Assembly: GCA_037447655.1 (NCBI GenBank)
Contig: JBBHKE010000962.1
Coordinates: 231,822 to 295,821 of the forward strand
Length of the DNA: 64,000 bases
Reading direction: 5' to 3'
DNA from: Zygnema cylindricum
Lineage: Eukaryota; Streptophyta; Zygnematophyceae; Zygnematales; Zygnemataceae
Within the stretch, counting starts at the first letter, position 1. Each line of letters opens with the position of its first letter. A model generated the notes under the pieces. The model was not told the origin of the DNA. It saw nothing but the letters and a program-made list of their open reading frames with translations, and did no database searches. A program made the translations under genes and the position numbers. Positions 1-10,729 of this stretch are shown piece after piece.

Positions 1-290
1 ATTTACATGTGGTCGCCGCCGTTTTGTTACCGTAAACGCTCGCCGGCCGTGTGAATTGCTAATTTTATTATGACGGTCGACGTTCGCAAGCGCGGCAAAA
101 TTTTAAGCGGCTGAAACAATACTATGAAAGTCAAAGATGTCCAACCGATTGACCGTCAAATTTATGCTCAACGGTACTTTATTTGTACCAATGTGTACTT
201 CAAACGTACGTTTTTTGACAAAATGACGTAAGTGACTGTGCGCAACCAAAACAGTCACTGTCATGATCAATTCCCTTTAAAAAGCATGCC
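1..290 (+). repeat. Foldback-element arm cut by window edge
   Basis: This stretch matches the right arm of the palindromic element at 5978-7090 (compare 6811-7085): same order of ACATGTGGT, GTTTTGTTACCGTAAACG, CGTGTGAATTGCT and TATGACGGTCGACGTTCGCA blocks, with scattered substitutions. It is therefore the outer end of another copy whose remainder lies left of the window. No coding potential seen. The following 290-509 holds nothing recognisable. Confidence 0.7.
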
Positions 291-509
291 ATATGCTGGA
301 GGACACAAAACACAATTTAGATGGGCTTTTCCATGTTGACGGTGTGCGGACTTTGGATCTTTTGCCAGTGCTCTCTCTATGTTCCATATACAGTTTCACA
401 CGAGAAAAACTGTTATGAACAAACAAGCGTGCAGCTTCGCGTAACTAGCGGGTCTTCAACTTGAAGCGGTGTGGGTCTGAGCGTCATACTTTATCCAACT
501 CTGAGCTAA

Positions 510-1345
510 GGGTGCGTCTCCATGTGCTAAAGTAAGGTTTTTTTCCTGTCGTTTTCTTGTAAAACTTAGGGTGCGTCTCTATGTACTTCAAACTTAGAGA
601 TTTTTTTTTTTTTTAGCGCAGATCCGGCGGACCCGGATTTCGGGTGTCCCTATGTGTACCACACGAAATTGTCACTTAAGGGCGTGACGATTGTATACGT
701 CGACAAAGCCCGTGACGGCTGTCAACGTCTACAATCTATGATGACGCACGTTATTTTTCGTAGCTGCTTGTGACGTCGCGCGACTTTTCGTGACATTGTA
801 GACCTACCTCCCTCCAGCCTGTGCCGTTTCACGGTTGAAGAAGATGCGTTTTGCCTTTGCGTCTATTGTCGGCTCGACGTGAAATGGCATAGGAACCTTG
901 AGACCCCTGCAAAAAAAAAATCCGTACCGGATGGAAACGGACAAAACAAAACAAACTGTGCTTCTCTTTGTCGTATTAGACAAAAACGGACAAAACATAG
1001 CGAATCGTGTACACTTCCACGTCGCTTGAATTCGTTTGAAGTTTTTGAACAAAACATTACACGTGCGAATACGTGTTCCTATTTGATTATAGAAAATCCC
1101 TAATTTTAAAACACATCGGCCCTGTATTTTAAAGATAAGGTTGAAGGTGACGTTTTTTGTCGTCGAAGTGGGTCCAAAAGCACAAGACGACAACTTGTAG
1201 TACATTTTAAATTCGATGATGACGCAAAATATACTTCTCTTTTTTTCTATTTGATTGTACGGTTGAAACTTACGCGGTACAGCTCTAAGTTTTACAGGAA
1301 AACAACAGAAAAAAAACCCTTACTTAAGCACACAGAGACGCACCC
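510..1345 (+). mobile_element. PIF/Harbinger-like MITE, copy A (rearranged)
   Basis: It starts TAA|GGGTGCGTCTCCATGTG and ends GAGACGCACCC|TTA. The body (569-1285) matches the intact copy at 52549-53326, including the block around AGATCCGGCGGACCCGGAT. Positions 510-568 are the reverse complement of the right terminal ~60 bp (1286-1345), so the copy has an extra inverted terminus on its left. A 3-bp TWA-type flank and GGG...CCC ends suggest PIF/Harbinger. No transposase is encoded; the short reading frames here are not genes. Confidence 0.6.
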
Positions 1346-1640
1346 TTAGAGACGTACCGCGTAAGTTTCAACCGTACAAAAAAATAGCGAAAATGAGAAG
1401 TACTTTTTGCGTCATCATCAAATTAAAGATGTACTACATGTTGTCGTTTTGTGTTCTTCGACCCACGGCCACGCCAAAAAACGTCATCTTCAAACTTTTC
1501 TTTAAAACACAGGGAAGATGTGTTTCAAAACAAAGAATTTTCGACGTCACAAACAGTTACAAAAATTAATGTGCGTCATCACAAATTGTACACTGTCGAC
1601 AGCCGTCACGGGCATTGTCGACGTATACAATCGTCAAGCC
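1346..1640 (-). mobile_element. Harbinger-like MITE, copy B, first part (interrupted)
   Basis: Reverse complement of the same family body, without the right-terminal 60 bp, abutting copy A. Family sequence stops near 1640 and resumes at 4968-5083, where the opposite terminus (AGAAGCACCC|TAA) lies. The interruption carries the reverse transcriptase. 1641-1919 is AT-rich with repeated CGTA-containing words and no gene. Confidence 0.55.
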
Positions 1641-1919
1641 CGTTGATGTCCAATTCGTAAGGCTTTCAACTTTTTTACGAAAACTACATAGTATTCGTCT
1701 TTTTCATACTTTTCGTAAAATTCGTGTAAATTTCTCTGTACGGCCATGTATAAAAACGTAGGGAAAGCGTAATCTTTGAAAATCCTTAAAAATCTTCAAA
1801 AGTACAGAAATTTAACAGAAATGTACGAAATTGTATGAAAGTTTACCTTAAAAAACCTAATAGTACGGAATATCTATGGCAGCCATACTGAAATATAATG
1901 GAGCGTACGGCAATGTACC

Positions 1920-4387
1920 TTGGAAAACCTAAGAAATCCCCTAATAATCCACGTCATCGGTCTTTCCATGTCCCCTCCCAAACGCCATGCCCCACTTCCA
2001 CGCTCCACCGCGAGATTACATCGAGCAATCCATCTTGGACATTCTGAAGAGTTTTCTCGAGTTGCTCGTGCGCTTCGACCTTTCACCCCGTCTCCGTCCA
2101 CGAAGGCAACAATTGAAGCTTTGCGTTTGCTCCATCCTTCTGCTCGTGACAAGCTCATTTCTTTCGTCGAGGTGCATAATCCACTCGAGTCTTTCGACTT
2201 AGAGCGAGAAGCATTTACAAAAGCTTTGATTCGGTCTCCTCATCTTTCGGCAGGAGGCCCATCTGGCATGGTTTATGAACTTCTGCGAGATGTATTTCCT
2301 CCTGAGACCCCCTCTCAAGGTTTTGACCTTCTTTTTAAAGCGGATTCTGGGGTAGCTCGAGGGAACGTCCCTCACCATGTTATACCTCTTCTCTCTGCGG
2401 CGCGTTTTGTTGTTGTTTCCACACCAGCTGGCAGCATTCATCCTATTGCTATTGGAGAAGTTTTGTATCGATTAGTGGCCCATGCAATGTGTATTCAACT
2501 TCAACGGGCTTTCCATGACCACTTTACACCGCACCAGTTTGGAGTTGCTACTAACGGGGGTTGTGAGGCAGTTGTTCAAGGCCTTCGGGCTCTTCTAGAC
2601 CTCCATCCGGATTGGGTGGTCCTTCAGGTGGATGTTGCCAACGCATTTAACACAGTTAGCCGTAATGCTATCTTTCGAGAGTTAAGGCATGCTCCATCGC
2701 CGATTAACCAGATTTTTCCTTTTGTGCGTGCCTTTTATTCTCGTCCAAGCCCCCTCATCTTTCCTCTTGGCGGTCCCTTTGGTGATGCTGCCACTATTGA
2801 ATCTGCGACTGGCACTCCCCAGGGTGATCCTTTGGGGGCACCCCTTTTTGCATTGGGTCACCTTCAAACACTACGAGACTTTGCTACGGCTTTTCCTGGT
2901 TCTTTATTCCCTTTGATTGCGGATGATACGAATATTGTCGGGCCCCGAGACCCAGTTTTGTCTACCATCACCCATTTTGCATAGCAGCTTTCTAACATTT
3001 GTTTATCGGTTAACCCATCTACGTGTGTAGCGTGGTGCCCCCAAGGCTTACCTTCCGACTACCCCTTCCCTATGGGTTTTTGAATTGCGTCTTCAAGTGA
3101 CGGAATTAAGGCTTTAGGGTCCCCTATTGGAGCCTCGTCCTTTGTGAACCAGGTTGATACAGATGCTTTGTTGGAAGATCTCTCGCACTTTGATGACCTC
3201 CCTAATATCTCAGACTCGCAAGTGGCTTTTGCAATCCTCAACCTGTTGTTTTTCTCAGCGTCATCTTTATCTTGCCCTGACTATCCAACCAACGACCCCG
3301 TTTTTTTCTTCTCTTAAGGAATTTGACGAAAAACTCTTTAGTGTGCTCCACCACCTCGTTGGGCATTGGATTTTTGATCGGCTGGAGGGTGCATTTGCCC
3401 GCGAACAACCAAACCTCCCTATTTCGAATGGCGGTTTAGGTTTGATTCCTGTGGTTGGAGTTGCTCCGACGACATATTTGGGTAGTTGGTCTTTGGTGGT
3501 ACCTACCATCACCTCTCGATTTATCGTTGATGATGTTCCAATTCTGGCCCAGGTCGTCCCTAAGGTGGAGAAAAACCTTTTTCCTTTTCACGAGACTCTT
3601 CTCTCCACGCGTGCGCTCCTCCCACCTGATGCAAGAAACGAGGTTCCACCCTTTCAAACTTTTATTTTCGATAACAACGTTCATCTCCAACAACGTATAA
3701 CAGAACAATTGGCAGCCGCTGAATTCCATAACATTTTAAACGCGCTACCTTCTGCTTAATCACGTGCTCGATTGCGTTCGTGTTCCGGGCGAGGTGATGG
3801 TGCATGGCTGCAAGCCACACCGATTTTTTCGACCGTTCGTCTAACGTCTGACCAGTTCACATCTGCCTTACGTCTTCTTTTGGGTTTACCTCACACCGCG
3901 CTTTTTCGGCGACCGCATTGTGTTTGTAATCAACCTATCGACTCGGAAGGGATTCATTTACTCTATTGCTTTAGGGGCGGTGAACGTACTGATGCACATG
4001 ATTTGGTTTGGACTTAATTTCTGCAATCGGCACTGACACGGGTTACACGTGATGCGCGAGGTTTCTCATATACTACCTCCTCGCTCCCGGTCTAACGCCC
4101 TTCGAAGTCCTCGGGTTGACTTCGTTTTCCTCCATGGGGCTGTGAGGACTTTGGGTGATGTGGTTCTCACGGATCTGACTGAAACCCATGTTTCTTCTCG
4201 GGCGGCGGTAGATACGGGTGTGGCGGCTCGGGCCGCAGCAACTTCTAAGGAATGATACTACGCTCACCGAGACCTAGCGGACCAATTTGTGCCATTTGCC
4301 GCAGAAATTTGCGGTACTTTGGACAAGTCCTTCGATGATTTCCTCCGTGACTGTGTGAAAAAAACCTTTGAGACTCGGGGTCTGTGA
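1920..4387 (+). pseudogene. Non-LTR retroelement reverse transcriptase with C-terminal nuclease-like domain (decayed)
   Basis: An open frame at 1920-2984 carries RT motif A (VDVANAFNTV), motif B (GTPQGDPLGAPLFAL) and motif C (IADDTNIVG). The reading continues through stops at 2982 and near 3082, shifts frame near 3240, has stops near 3757 and 4015, and shifts again between 4018 and 4048. The tail has a Cys/His cluster (HCVC, HLLYC, then a later His; 3900-4005) and then an RVD...DVVLTD...SKE...YY pattern (4100-4265). That arrangement recalls the restriction-like endonuclease found C-terminal in some non-LTR elements; this is an inference from motif order. The minus-strand fragment at 28752-29939 belongs to the same family. 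The true start is lost; 1920 only marks the beginning of the open frame. Clearly inactive. Confidence 0.7.
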
Positions 4388-4967
4388 AGTCCTCCCCCGA
4401 GCCTTCTTGTTGCCTTTAACCGTCAACGAGTATCATTGGCTCTTCAACGAGCGCAAGCCGCGGCCCTTCTACGGCGGAGCACGGTGACGGATAACTGGCG
4501 AGGCCTCCGTGATCTGCCACCAAGGGATCCAATCCACATCCACGATCTTCGGGGGTGTGGAGTTCAGTGTCTTAGGGTTGTGTAGTTTTCCCCTTTGTTT
4601 AGTGTCATCTTTAGTAAATTTGCTTAGTTTTGGCAGTTGTTTAGCTAAATTTGTTGTCTTCACGTGTTTTCTTTACCTTAGTTTCCTTTGGCTAATAATT
4701 AGCATTAAGCGTCTATTTCCTCTTTTTGAACCACTTTGTACCTTGATGGATTTTTCTATCGCACTTTTTGAAATAAAGTTTACTCTCAAAATAACCCTAA
4801 ATTGTACAAACATAGACGGACATTGTTCGTAAGTGTAAAAACAATGTATGGGTACAAAGCAAGATACGCATTTTTATTTACTTTTCATCGTCGTTTGATG
4901 CGTACCGTACGTAGTATTCGTTAGTTTATACCTTGCGTAATATGCGCACGAGACATCTATGGTCACG
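4388..4967 (+). repeat. 3' noncoding part of the non-LTR insertion
   Basis: Reads on from the retroelement C-terminus. 4405-4510 aligns with the equivalent downstream segment of the second family member (around 29160-29050 on the minus strand; shared QRxxxALQ-like reading). Then comes T-rich noncoding sequence. No poly(A) tail could be fixed. Nothing else is seen before the Harbinger-like sequence resumes at 4968. Confidence 0.4.
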
Positions 4968-5083
4968 CCCTTAAGTGACAACTTCGTTAGGTACATATAG
5001 GGACACCAGAATTTTGGGTCCGCCGGATCTGCGCTAAAATACAAAGTAAATTATCTAAGTTTCAAATACATGGAGAAGCACCC
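4968..5083 (-). mobile_element. Harbinger-like MITE, copy B, distal end
   Basis: Contains the family block GGGTCCGCCGGATCTGCGCT and ends TGGAGAAGCACCC|TAA. With 1346-1640 it makes one inverted family copy split by the retroelement insertion. The terminal TAA matches the TAA at 507-509 left of copy A. Confidence 0.55.
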
Positions 5084-5089
5084 TAAAAG

Positions 5090-5970
5090 TCGACAAAAAA
5101 ATTTCGTCTATTTGAATCATAGTTCAAAAGTAGATGAAAGTAGGCCCATACAATATGCATATTGTTTGCAAAACATACAATAAGACCTTAAGGCCCATAT
5201 TGTATTGGTCGCAAAATGAAAAAAATAGTAACATGGTTGAGTTGCACATCGATTAATAAAGAATTAAACATCATGTATAAATTTTGAAAAACATTCGGAC
5301 AAAAAAAAATTCAGTGAGTTTTGAGGTATTTTTTATTTAAACCGTCTGATTTGGACGATTGAATCGTCGCTGGTCAAAGTAGCGATCTAAAAAGATCACA
5401 TGAAAAGCCCGTAACGCAACTCACGATAGGACAATCTGTCATACTAACGTCTGCAATTTTTAAGGCCACACTAAATAAAGCCTCAAATTGACCTCAAATA
5501 AATTTTGTTTGATTGCCTGTCTGCGTTTTTTTTTTTTTCGGGTATTCTTTCCAGCGGAATGTCATCCTACGCCGTATCAGTTCGCTAAAAAAAATTTTCC
5601 GGCAACGTGCGTTGTACTATGATCATACGTCAGATTTGTACGTTTGTACAAGAGAGTGCACAACTAACACACATACAGTATACCTATTCTACGCAAGTTT
5701 TGTGCCAAGTTTTGTGCTCCCACCAAAGGCCTACCAAAAAAACGCCTACTTTTGAACTATGGTCTGAATCATAGTTGTTCAAAACGAATTCTACGCACGA
5801 TTCGAACCCGCGTACAATACGTAAAAACTGGAGAGGTCGATTTGAAAAAATTGTAAAAATCTTTAATGTTTTTTTGTCTGTACGAATTCGTACATGTTAA
5901 AAAAAATGAATTCAACATGTACCACAATTTTTCCGCTTTCCGTTAAATGAGCGGTATAAAATTTTAATTA
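5090..5970. repeat. Dispersed AT-rich repeat block
   Basis: No gene. Parts recur elsewhere: the segment near 5340-5440 (AGTAGCGATCT, GATCACATGAAAAGCCC) recurs at 17585-17690, and 5722-5770 (CCAAAGGCCTAC, CGCCTACTTTTG) recurs at 17690-17735. The words GTTTGAATCATAG and TTAGTGCGAACGATT also recur at 7795-7835 and 17035-17060. This is an unclassified dispersed family. Confidence 0.5.
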
Positions 5971-5977
5971 TTTTTTT

Positions 5978-7090
5978 AGGGAGTTGATCATGGTAGTGAC
6001 TGTTTTCGTTGCGCACGGTCACAAACGTGACTACAACAAGTATGGGGGCTAGAGAGCGGAGGTGGAGGCAGGCTGTCCGTCCTTTTTCTTTTTCCTTTTA
6101 TAAAACCATATTTAAACCTAGAAAATACTCTAGAAATCTATAAATTTCAACAATTGTTTCAACCACTTAAACTTTTGCCGCGCTTGCGAACGTCGAGCGT
6201 CATGAAAAAATAGCAATTCACACGGCCGGCGAACGTTTACGGTAGTAAAACTGCGGCAACCACATGTGAATAAAAGTGTTGCAAACAATCATTTTTTGTC
6301 GTTACGCGAGCTCCACGGTGAGAGCACGTTAGACATTAACTTAGCTGCAAAGTTGAAATTTAGTCCTCTAAGCGTTATATTGAACTTAGACACAAACTGA
6401 AACGAAACCTCTTTAAACTGAAGTACTGTAAGTCTTGTACGGAAACATTAAAACGCACGAAACGAAATTTCGTTGTCAATGTAAGAATGTTGATTTGTAG
6501 ATTGTGTGGCTCGATTTTGTCGCGCGTGACGACGCGCATTTTTTGCATTTAATTTCAAATTTTCAATTGATACTTTTACGCCGGTTCGATTTATTATAGT
6601 GTACAAAGTTTATTTTGTTTCGTGCGTTTTAATATTCCCGTACAAGGCTTATGGTACTTCAGTTTAAAGAGGTTTCGTTTCAGCTTGTGTCTAAGTTCAA
6701 TGTAACGCTTAGACGACTAAATTTCAATTTTGCGGCTAAGTTAATGTCCAACATGCTCTCACTGTGGAGCTCGCGTAATGACAAAAAGTGAATGTCTGCA
6801 ACACTATTATTTACATGTGGTTGCCGCAGTTTTGTTACCGTAAACGTTCGCCGACCGTGTGAATTGCTATTTTTTTTATGACGGTCGACGTTCGCAATCG
6901 CGACAAAAGTTTAAGTGGATGAAACAATATTTTGAAAGTCAAACTGTCCAACCGATTGACCGTCAAATTTAGACTCAAACGGACTTTACTCATACCAATT
7001 TGTACTTCGAACGTACCATTTTTGACAAAATGACGTAAATGACTGTGCGGAACCAACATTGTCTCTGCCTTTATCAATTCCCTTTTTTTA
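5978..7090. mobile_element. Foldback (long inverted repeat) element
   Basis: Two arms of roughly 500 bp (about 5978-6480 and 6596-7090) are inverted copies around a centre near 6535. Matching landmarks include the GAGCTC-containing block at 6308/6768, AACGAAACCTCTTTAAACTG (6401) against its complement near 6670, and ACCACATGTGAAT (6259) against ATTTACATGTGGT. About 140 bp of the left arm is replaced by sequence resembling a copia LTR end. No transposase is encoded. Confidence 0.7.
6045..6165 (+). mobile_element. Copia LTR remnant inside the foldback arm
   Basis: The run containing ACCTAGAAAATACT and ending ATTTCAACA resembles the LTR end at about 58300-58403 (ACCTAGAAAATACT ... ATTTCTACA), including the purine-rich stretch before it. 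It sits where the right arm has unrelated sequence. Read as a solo or partial LTR; boundaries are approximate. Confidence 0.45.
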
Positions 7091-7099
7091 GCTATCACA

Positions 7100-7887
7100 C
7101 CTCTTGTGTATATCGGAACATCTACATCAACTGGTTACGGACGACGTTCTTCGAGGACATTTCTGAGGATTTGTAGGTCCAAGTTCAAATTATGGGCAAC
7201 GCCTCCTTTTTGCCAGAATAATATTGTCTATCTGTCTCAGACTATCAGACATGCAGCCATGGCCTTCTCTCCCTACCTCTCCGAGAGCATGCGACTTCAA
7301 AAAAACAAAGTACATGTTATATGCAGGTGACATCTTTCATCATTCAACATTGCACGACGTAACATGTTAATTAAAAAAAAACAATCATATTATACCAAAA
7401 AAGACCTTTCAACTGTTCAAGTTTTCATGGCGGCTTCTTTTCAAAAATTTGACAAAGACGTTCGTACACATTTTGAACTTATGGTGCGCAAATAGTGTGA
7501 CGTTGCAACGTCTCTTTTTGAAATTGTCCGTAGATGTCCGATAAAATTTCTTACATATCCGTGAACATGCTGTTCAGTTTACAAAACAGAAAGTATTGAT
7601 ACGTGCATCGTATCTTTTCGTCAACTTTCGTACAGTTTCTGTTAAAAACGTACAGTTACCGTAATTTGTCTGTAGGTTTCCCGTAAATTTCCCGTTCACT
7701 TTACAATCAACGTTTTTTTGCGATATTTTCAAAAGTCACGTACAATAAGTAGAAACTTGAAAAAATAAAAAAATCGCGCGATTTGAACAACTAGGGTTTG
7801 AATCATAGCTGTTCACGCCGTTTAGTGCGAACGATTCAATCGCTACGAACTATACGTAACGAACGCATTGAACGTTTTGAAAAAATC
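7100..7887. other. Non-genic spacer with dispersed repeat
   Basis: No supported gene. 7560-7780 belongs to the FOLDED-out dispersed family also seen at 8775-9160 and 17105-17480, recognisable by repeated GTAC words (TCCGTAC, GTACATTT), CAGTTTACCGGACAGAA-like text and an ATCGCG motif. Confidence 0.5.
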
Positions 7888-7895
7888 GTAAAAAT

Positions 7896-8761
7896 TAGTG
7901 TTGTGTATCGGTAAAAACCTTATCGCGATAACACCGATACCGATAGTTATCGGTTATCGAACGGTCAGAGATTCCGATATATCGGTCTGGGACCAACAAA
8001 TTCCATATCGGCGATAATTTAAAAAATATATAGTATGCATACAATAGTACTTTATAACATACTGTATTATTTTATTGATTTTATATAGCGTGGCATGCCA
8101 CGTATAAAAATCTGTTCCGTTACCGCTTAACTGCAATTTATTACGGACAGCGCAGCATATAAACGTTGGCTGGTTAACTGAACAAAACTTTTACGGCGAC
8201 GTACGTAATTTTACTAAAAAACTGGTGAACATGGAACTGGAAAAGGACGGCGGACACAAAAGTACAACGGACACAAAATAACATTCTGCGCGCCGCCGGA
8301 ATCGAACGGACAACTTGGAATGAGAAAACACGAGCGGACGGGCCAGCGTGAGCGCCGGAATAGCTCTTTTGGCAGCTTATACCAAAAAGTCGACAGATTG
8401 ACACGTGGCATGTCCCTAGGGGATCTCAAGGAATAAAAGGACAAAGCCATGGCGTCGGATGTGAAAGGTACATCGTTTTTACTGAATCCGTATCAAAACC
8501 GTACAGATCTCATGGCGGCTACTTAACCGGGGAATATGACGTACAGTTGAGGGTACAGGCCGTACATTTATCTGTACCGTCCGTACAGTTATCGCCGATA
8601 GTTATCGTTATCGACATTATCGCCGATAAGTACCCGATATTATCGGCTACTTATCGGGGATAAGACCGATGTTGATATATTGTACCAATATATCGATTAT
8701 CGGATACCCGAAAAAAGGCCCATATCGGTTATTGGCAAATCCTTACCGATACACAACACTA
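7896..8761. mobile_element. hAT-like non-autonomous element
   Basis: 866 bp with inverted ends TAGTGTTGTGTATCGG ... CCGATACACAACACTA. An exact 8-bp flank, GTAAAAAT, lies at 7888-7895 and 8762-8769. Eight-bp duplications and TAGTGTTG-type ends fit the hAT superfamily. The interior is full of TATCGG/CCGATA words near both ends and has no transposase frame. A related copy lies at 48548-49081. It interrupts the dispersed GTAC-rich repeat, which resumes at 8770. Confidence 0.8.
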
Positions 8762-8769
8762 GTAAAAAT

Positions 8770-9240
8770 CGTTAATGATTTTTCATCCGTACTATTCCGT
8801 ACATGTAAATAAAAATAAATTTTACATATATCGTAGTTTGTACAATTCTCGTACAATTCCCGTCTCTTTTCGTCATATGCTGTACATTTCAGTACATTTC
8901 CGTACATTTCCCGTAAAATTCCTGTTCAGTTTACCGGACAGAATGTACTACGATGTGCAACGTAGCTTTTTGTCAAAGTCCGTACTTTTTTTTGTACAAA
9001 ACCGTACATTGACTGTAAAATACCGTACAGTTACTGTAAATTGACCGTTCAGTTTACCGGACAAAAAGTACATCGCGATTTTTCTGCGATTTTTTCAACA
9101 GTAACGAATTATACGTAGCAATCGTAAAAAAGGAAAAGATCCCTCGATTTAAACAACAACGGTTTGAATCATAGTTCAAAAGTAGGTGAAACTAGGGCCC
9201 ATACAATATGCCTATTGTATGCAAAACATATAATATGACC
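8770..9240 (+). repeat. Dispersed GTAC-rich repeat
   Basis: Shares long similarity with 17105-17490 and 7560-7780 (TCCGTACTATTCCGTACATG, CAGTTTACCGGACA). It also provides the left flank of the gypsy insertion. Noncoding. Confidence 0.55.
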
Positions 9241-9245
9241 ATAGT

Positions 9246-10212
9246 TGTAACACGATCTCCTACCTCTCAGAAAATCCCATTACTACAAATAATTCCAACC
9301 ACACATTCCACACATTGGAAAATACACATCCACATTGGAAAACACTCACATAAGGTTAACTTTAAATTAGAAGAAGCTTCTGTCCACATAACATTAGCTT
9401 GGTCTCTTGCCCTCGTGGCTCAACCCTTCAATTTAAAGTGTTTCCTCTACTCTCCACTCTTAATAAGTCTATCTCTTAACTACTAAAACACTATTTAGTT
9501 AGTAAGAGATTTTAATGCAAAAATGCCTTTTCTCCAATTTGGTATTAATCGCTCAAGACCAAGATCAACTGGAATTTCCACAAACTTCTCCAAAGGAAAA
9601 GATCTCTACTCTCCTCTTATACTTCAGTATTTATCCATCATCGCCCTGGACTCGCCAGGCCAGAGTCAACGCTCCGTTTTAACAGGCTTTTACCTGGGCC
9701 AATCATTGATCAGCAAAGACTCAGACTGACCAATGCAAAAACGTGCGAAATCTCTTACTAACTACTTAGCGCTTTACTAACCAATTAAACGTTACGTTTC
9801 ACTACGTAACATTTACTTGCAAAATTGCGCGCCAAACGAAACGCGACTTCGCACGAGCGTGCGTAACAAATTTCGCACGCGAAACTTCCTACGAAATTCC
9901 CTTAAGTGAAAGTGACGTTTCGTACTAAAATTTGTACGAAACGAAGCACCGTGCATACTAAACGTTTCATTAGAACTTTAGGAAACGTATGCGCGTAATT
10001 TCGGTACTAATTTAACCCTTAACCCGTTTCAATGATACCCACTTGTTATTTAGACCTCACGTTGTCACCTAAATACACCCATCGCTATAACTTTTAAAAT
10101 ATAACTCCAAATAGCGTGATTCTTTCGCGGACGTCTACCAATTTTAGTACTCTATAATCATAACACCTAAATACCCATTTATAAACAAATTCGATCCGCT
10201 ATTACTGTTACA
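9246..10212 (-). repeat. Gypsy 3' LTR
   Basis: Begins TGTAACA and ends TGTTACA on the plus strand, giving the inverted termini TGTAACA...TGTTACA. About 98.5% identical to 16058-17024. The short reading frames inside it are duplicated in both LTRs and are not genes. Confidence 0.93.
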
Positions 10213-10729
10213 TCATCCCCTCTTTATTTTTAACAGACCTTAGTTAAAACACCTTTAATTATCAAGACGGGACTTCTATATTATTATCTCTCCAGTACCT
10301 CAGTAAAAACTCAGAATTTTTATCCTCTAAAGCCAACTCATCCTCAGGCCTTCCTAGATAATGCACTTACCAGAATATAGTATCACCGACCTTGAACCGT
10401 TGACCAACCCAATCTATTATCTATCTATGAACTTCAAGTTCTATAATTATTGAGGGATCCAATTCCAATTCTCCTTGAGTTGGGCGAAGATTTACTGGTT
10501 TTAATTGGCTGATGTGTATCACTGGATGAATCTTTGTTGAAGGCGGCAAGTCCAATTTGGCAGCAACTGACGATATCATCTGGGTTACAGTAAAATGGTC
10601 CAATGTACTTAGGAGCAAATTTTCCCATAGGATCCGATTGTCCCTCGATCTTGCACCTGTAATGAGTTGTAGAAAGCCAAACCTTGTCGCTTGTGCGTAA
10701 CACCCAATCACCCCGTTTGCGGTTAGCAT
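10203..10729 (-). pseudogene. Gypsy integrase C-terminus and chromodomain-like tail (frameshifted, stops)
   Basis: The frame 10729-10421 carries the end of integrase (PPSTKIHPVIHISQLKPV) in a different frame from the upstream integrase core; a one-base gain in a T run near 10597 explains the shift. Past its stop at 10423 the same frame continues as WVGQRFKVGD...W(stop)VHYLGRPEDE...LLRYWRDN, resembling a chromodomain (three-strand and helix pattern), with two more stops. The chromodomain assignment is inferred from position and pattern. Confidence 0.55.

Noticed and set aside
9208-9729. Small frames repeated at 16047-16541
   Set aside because: They occur in both LTRs and have no coding signature.
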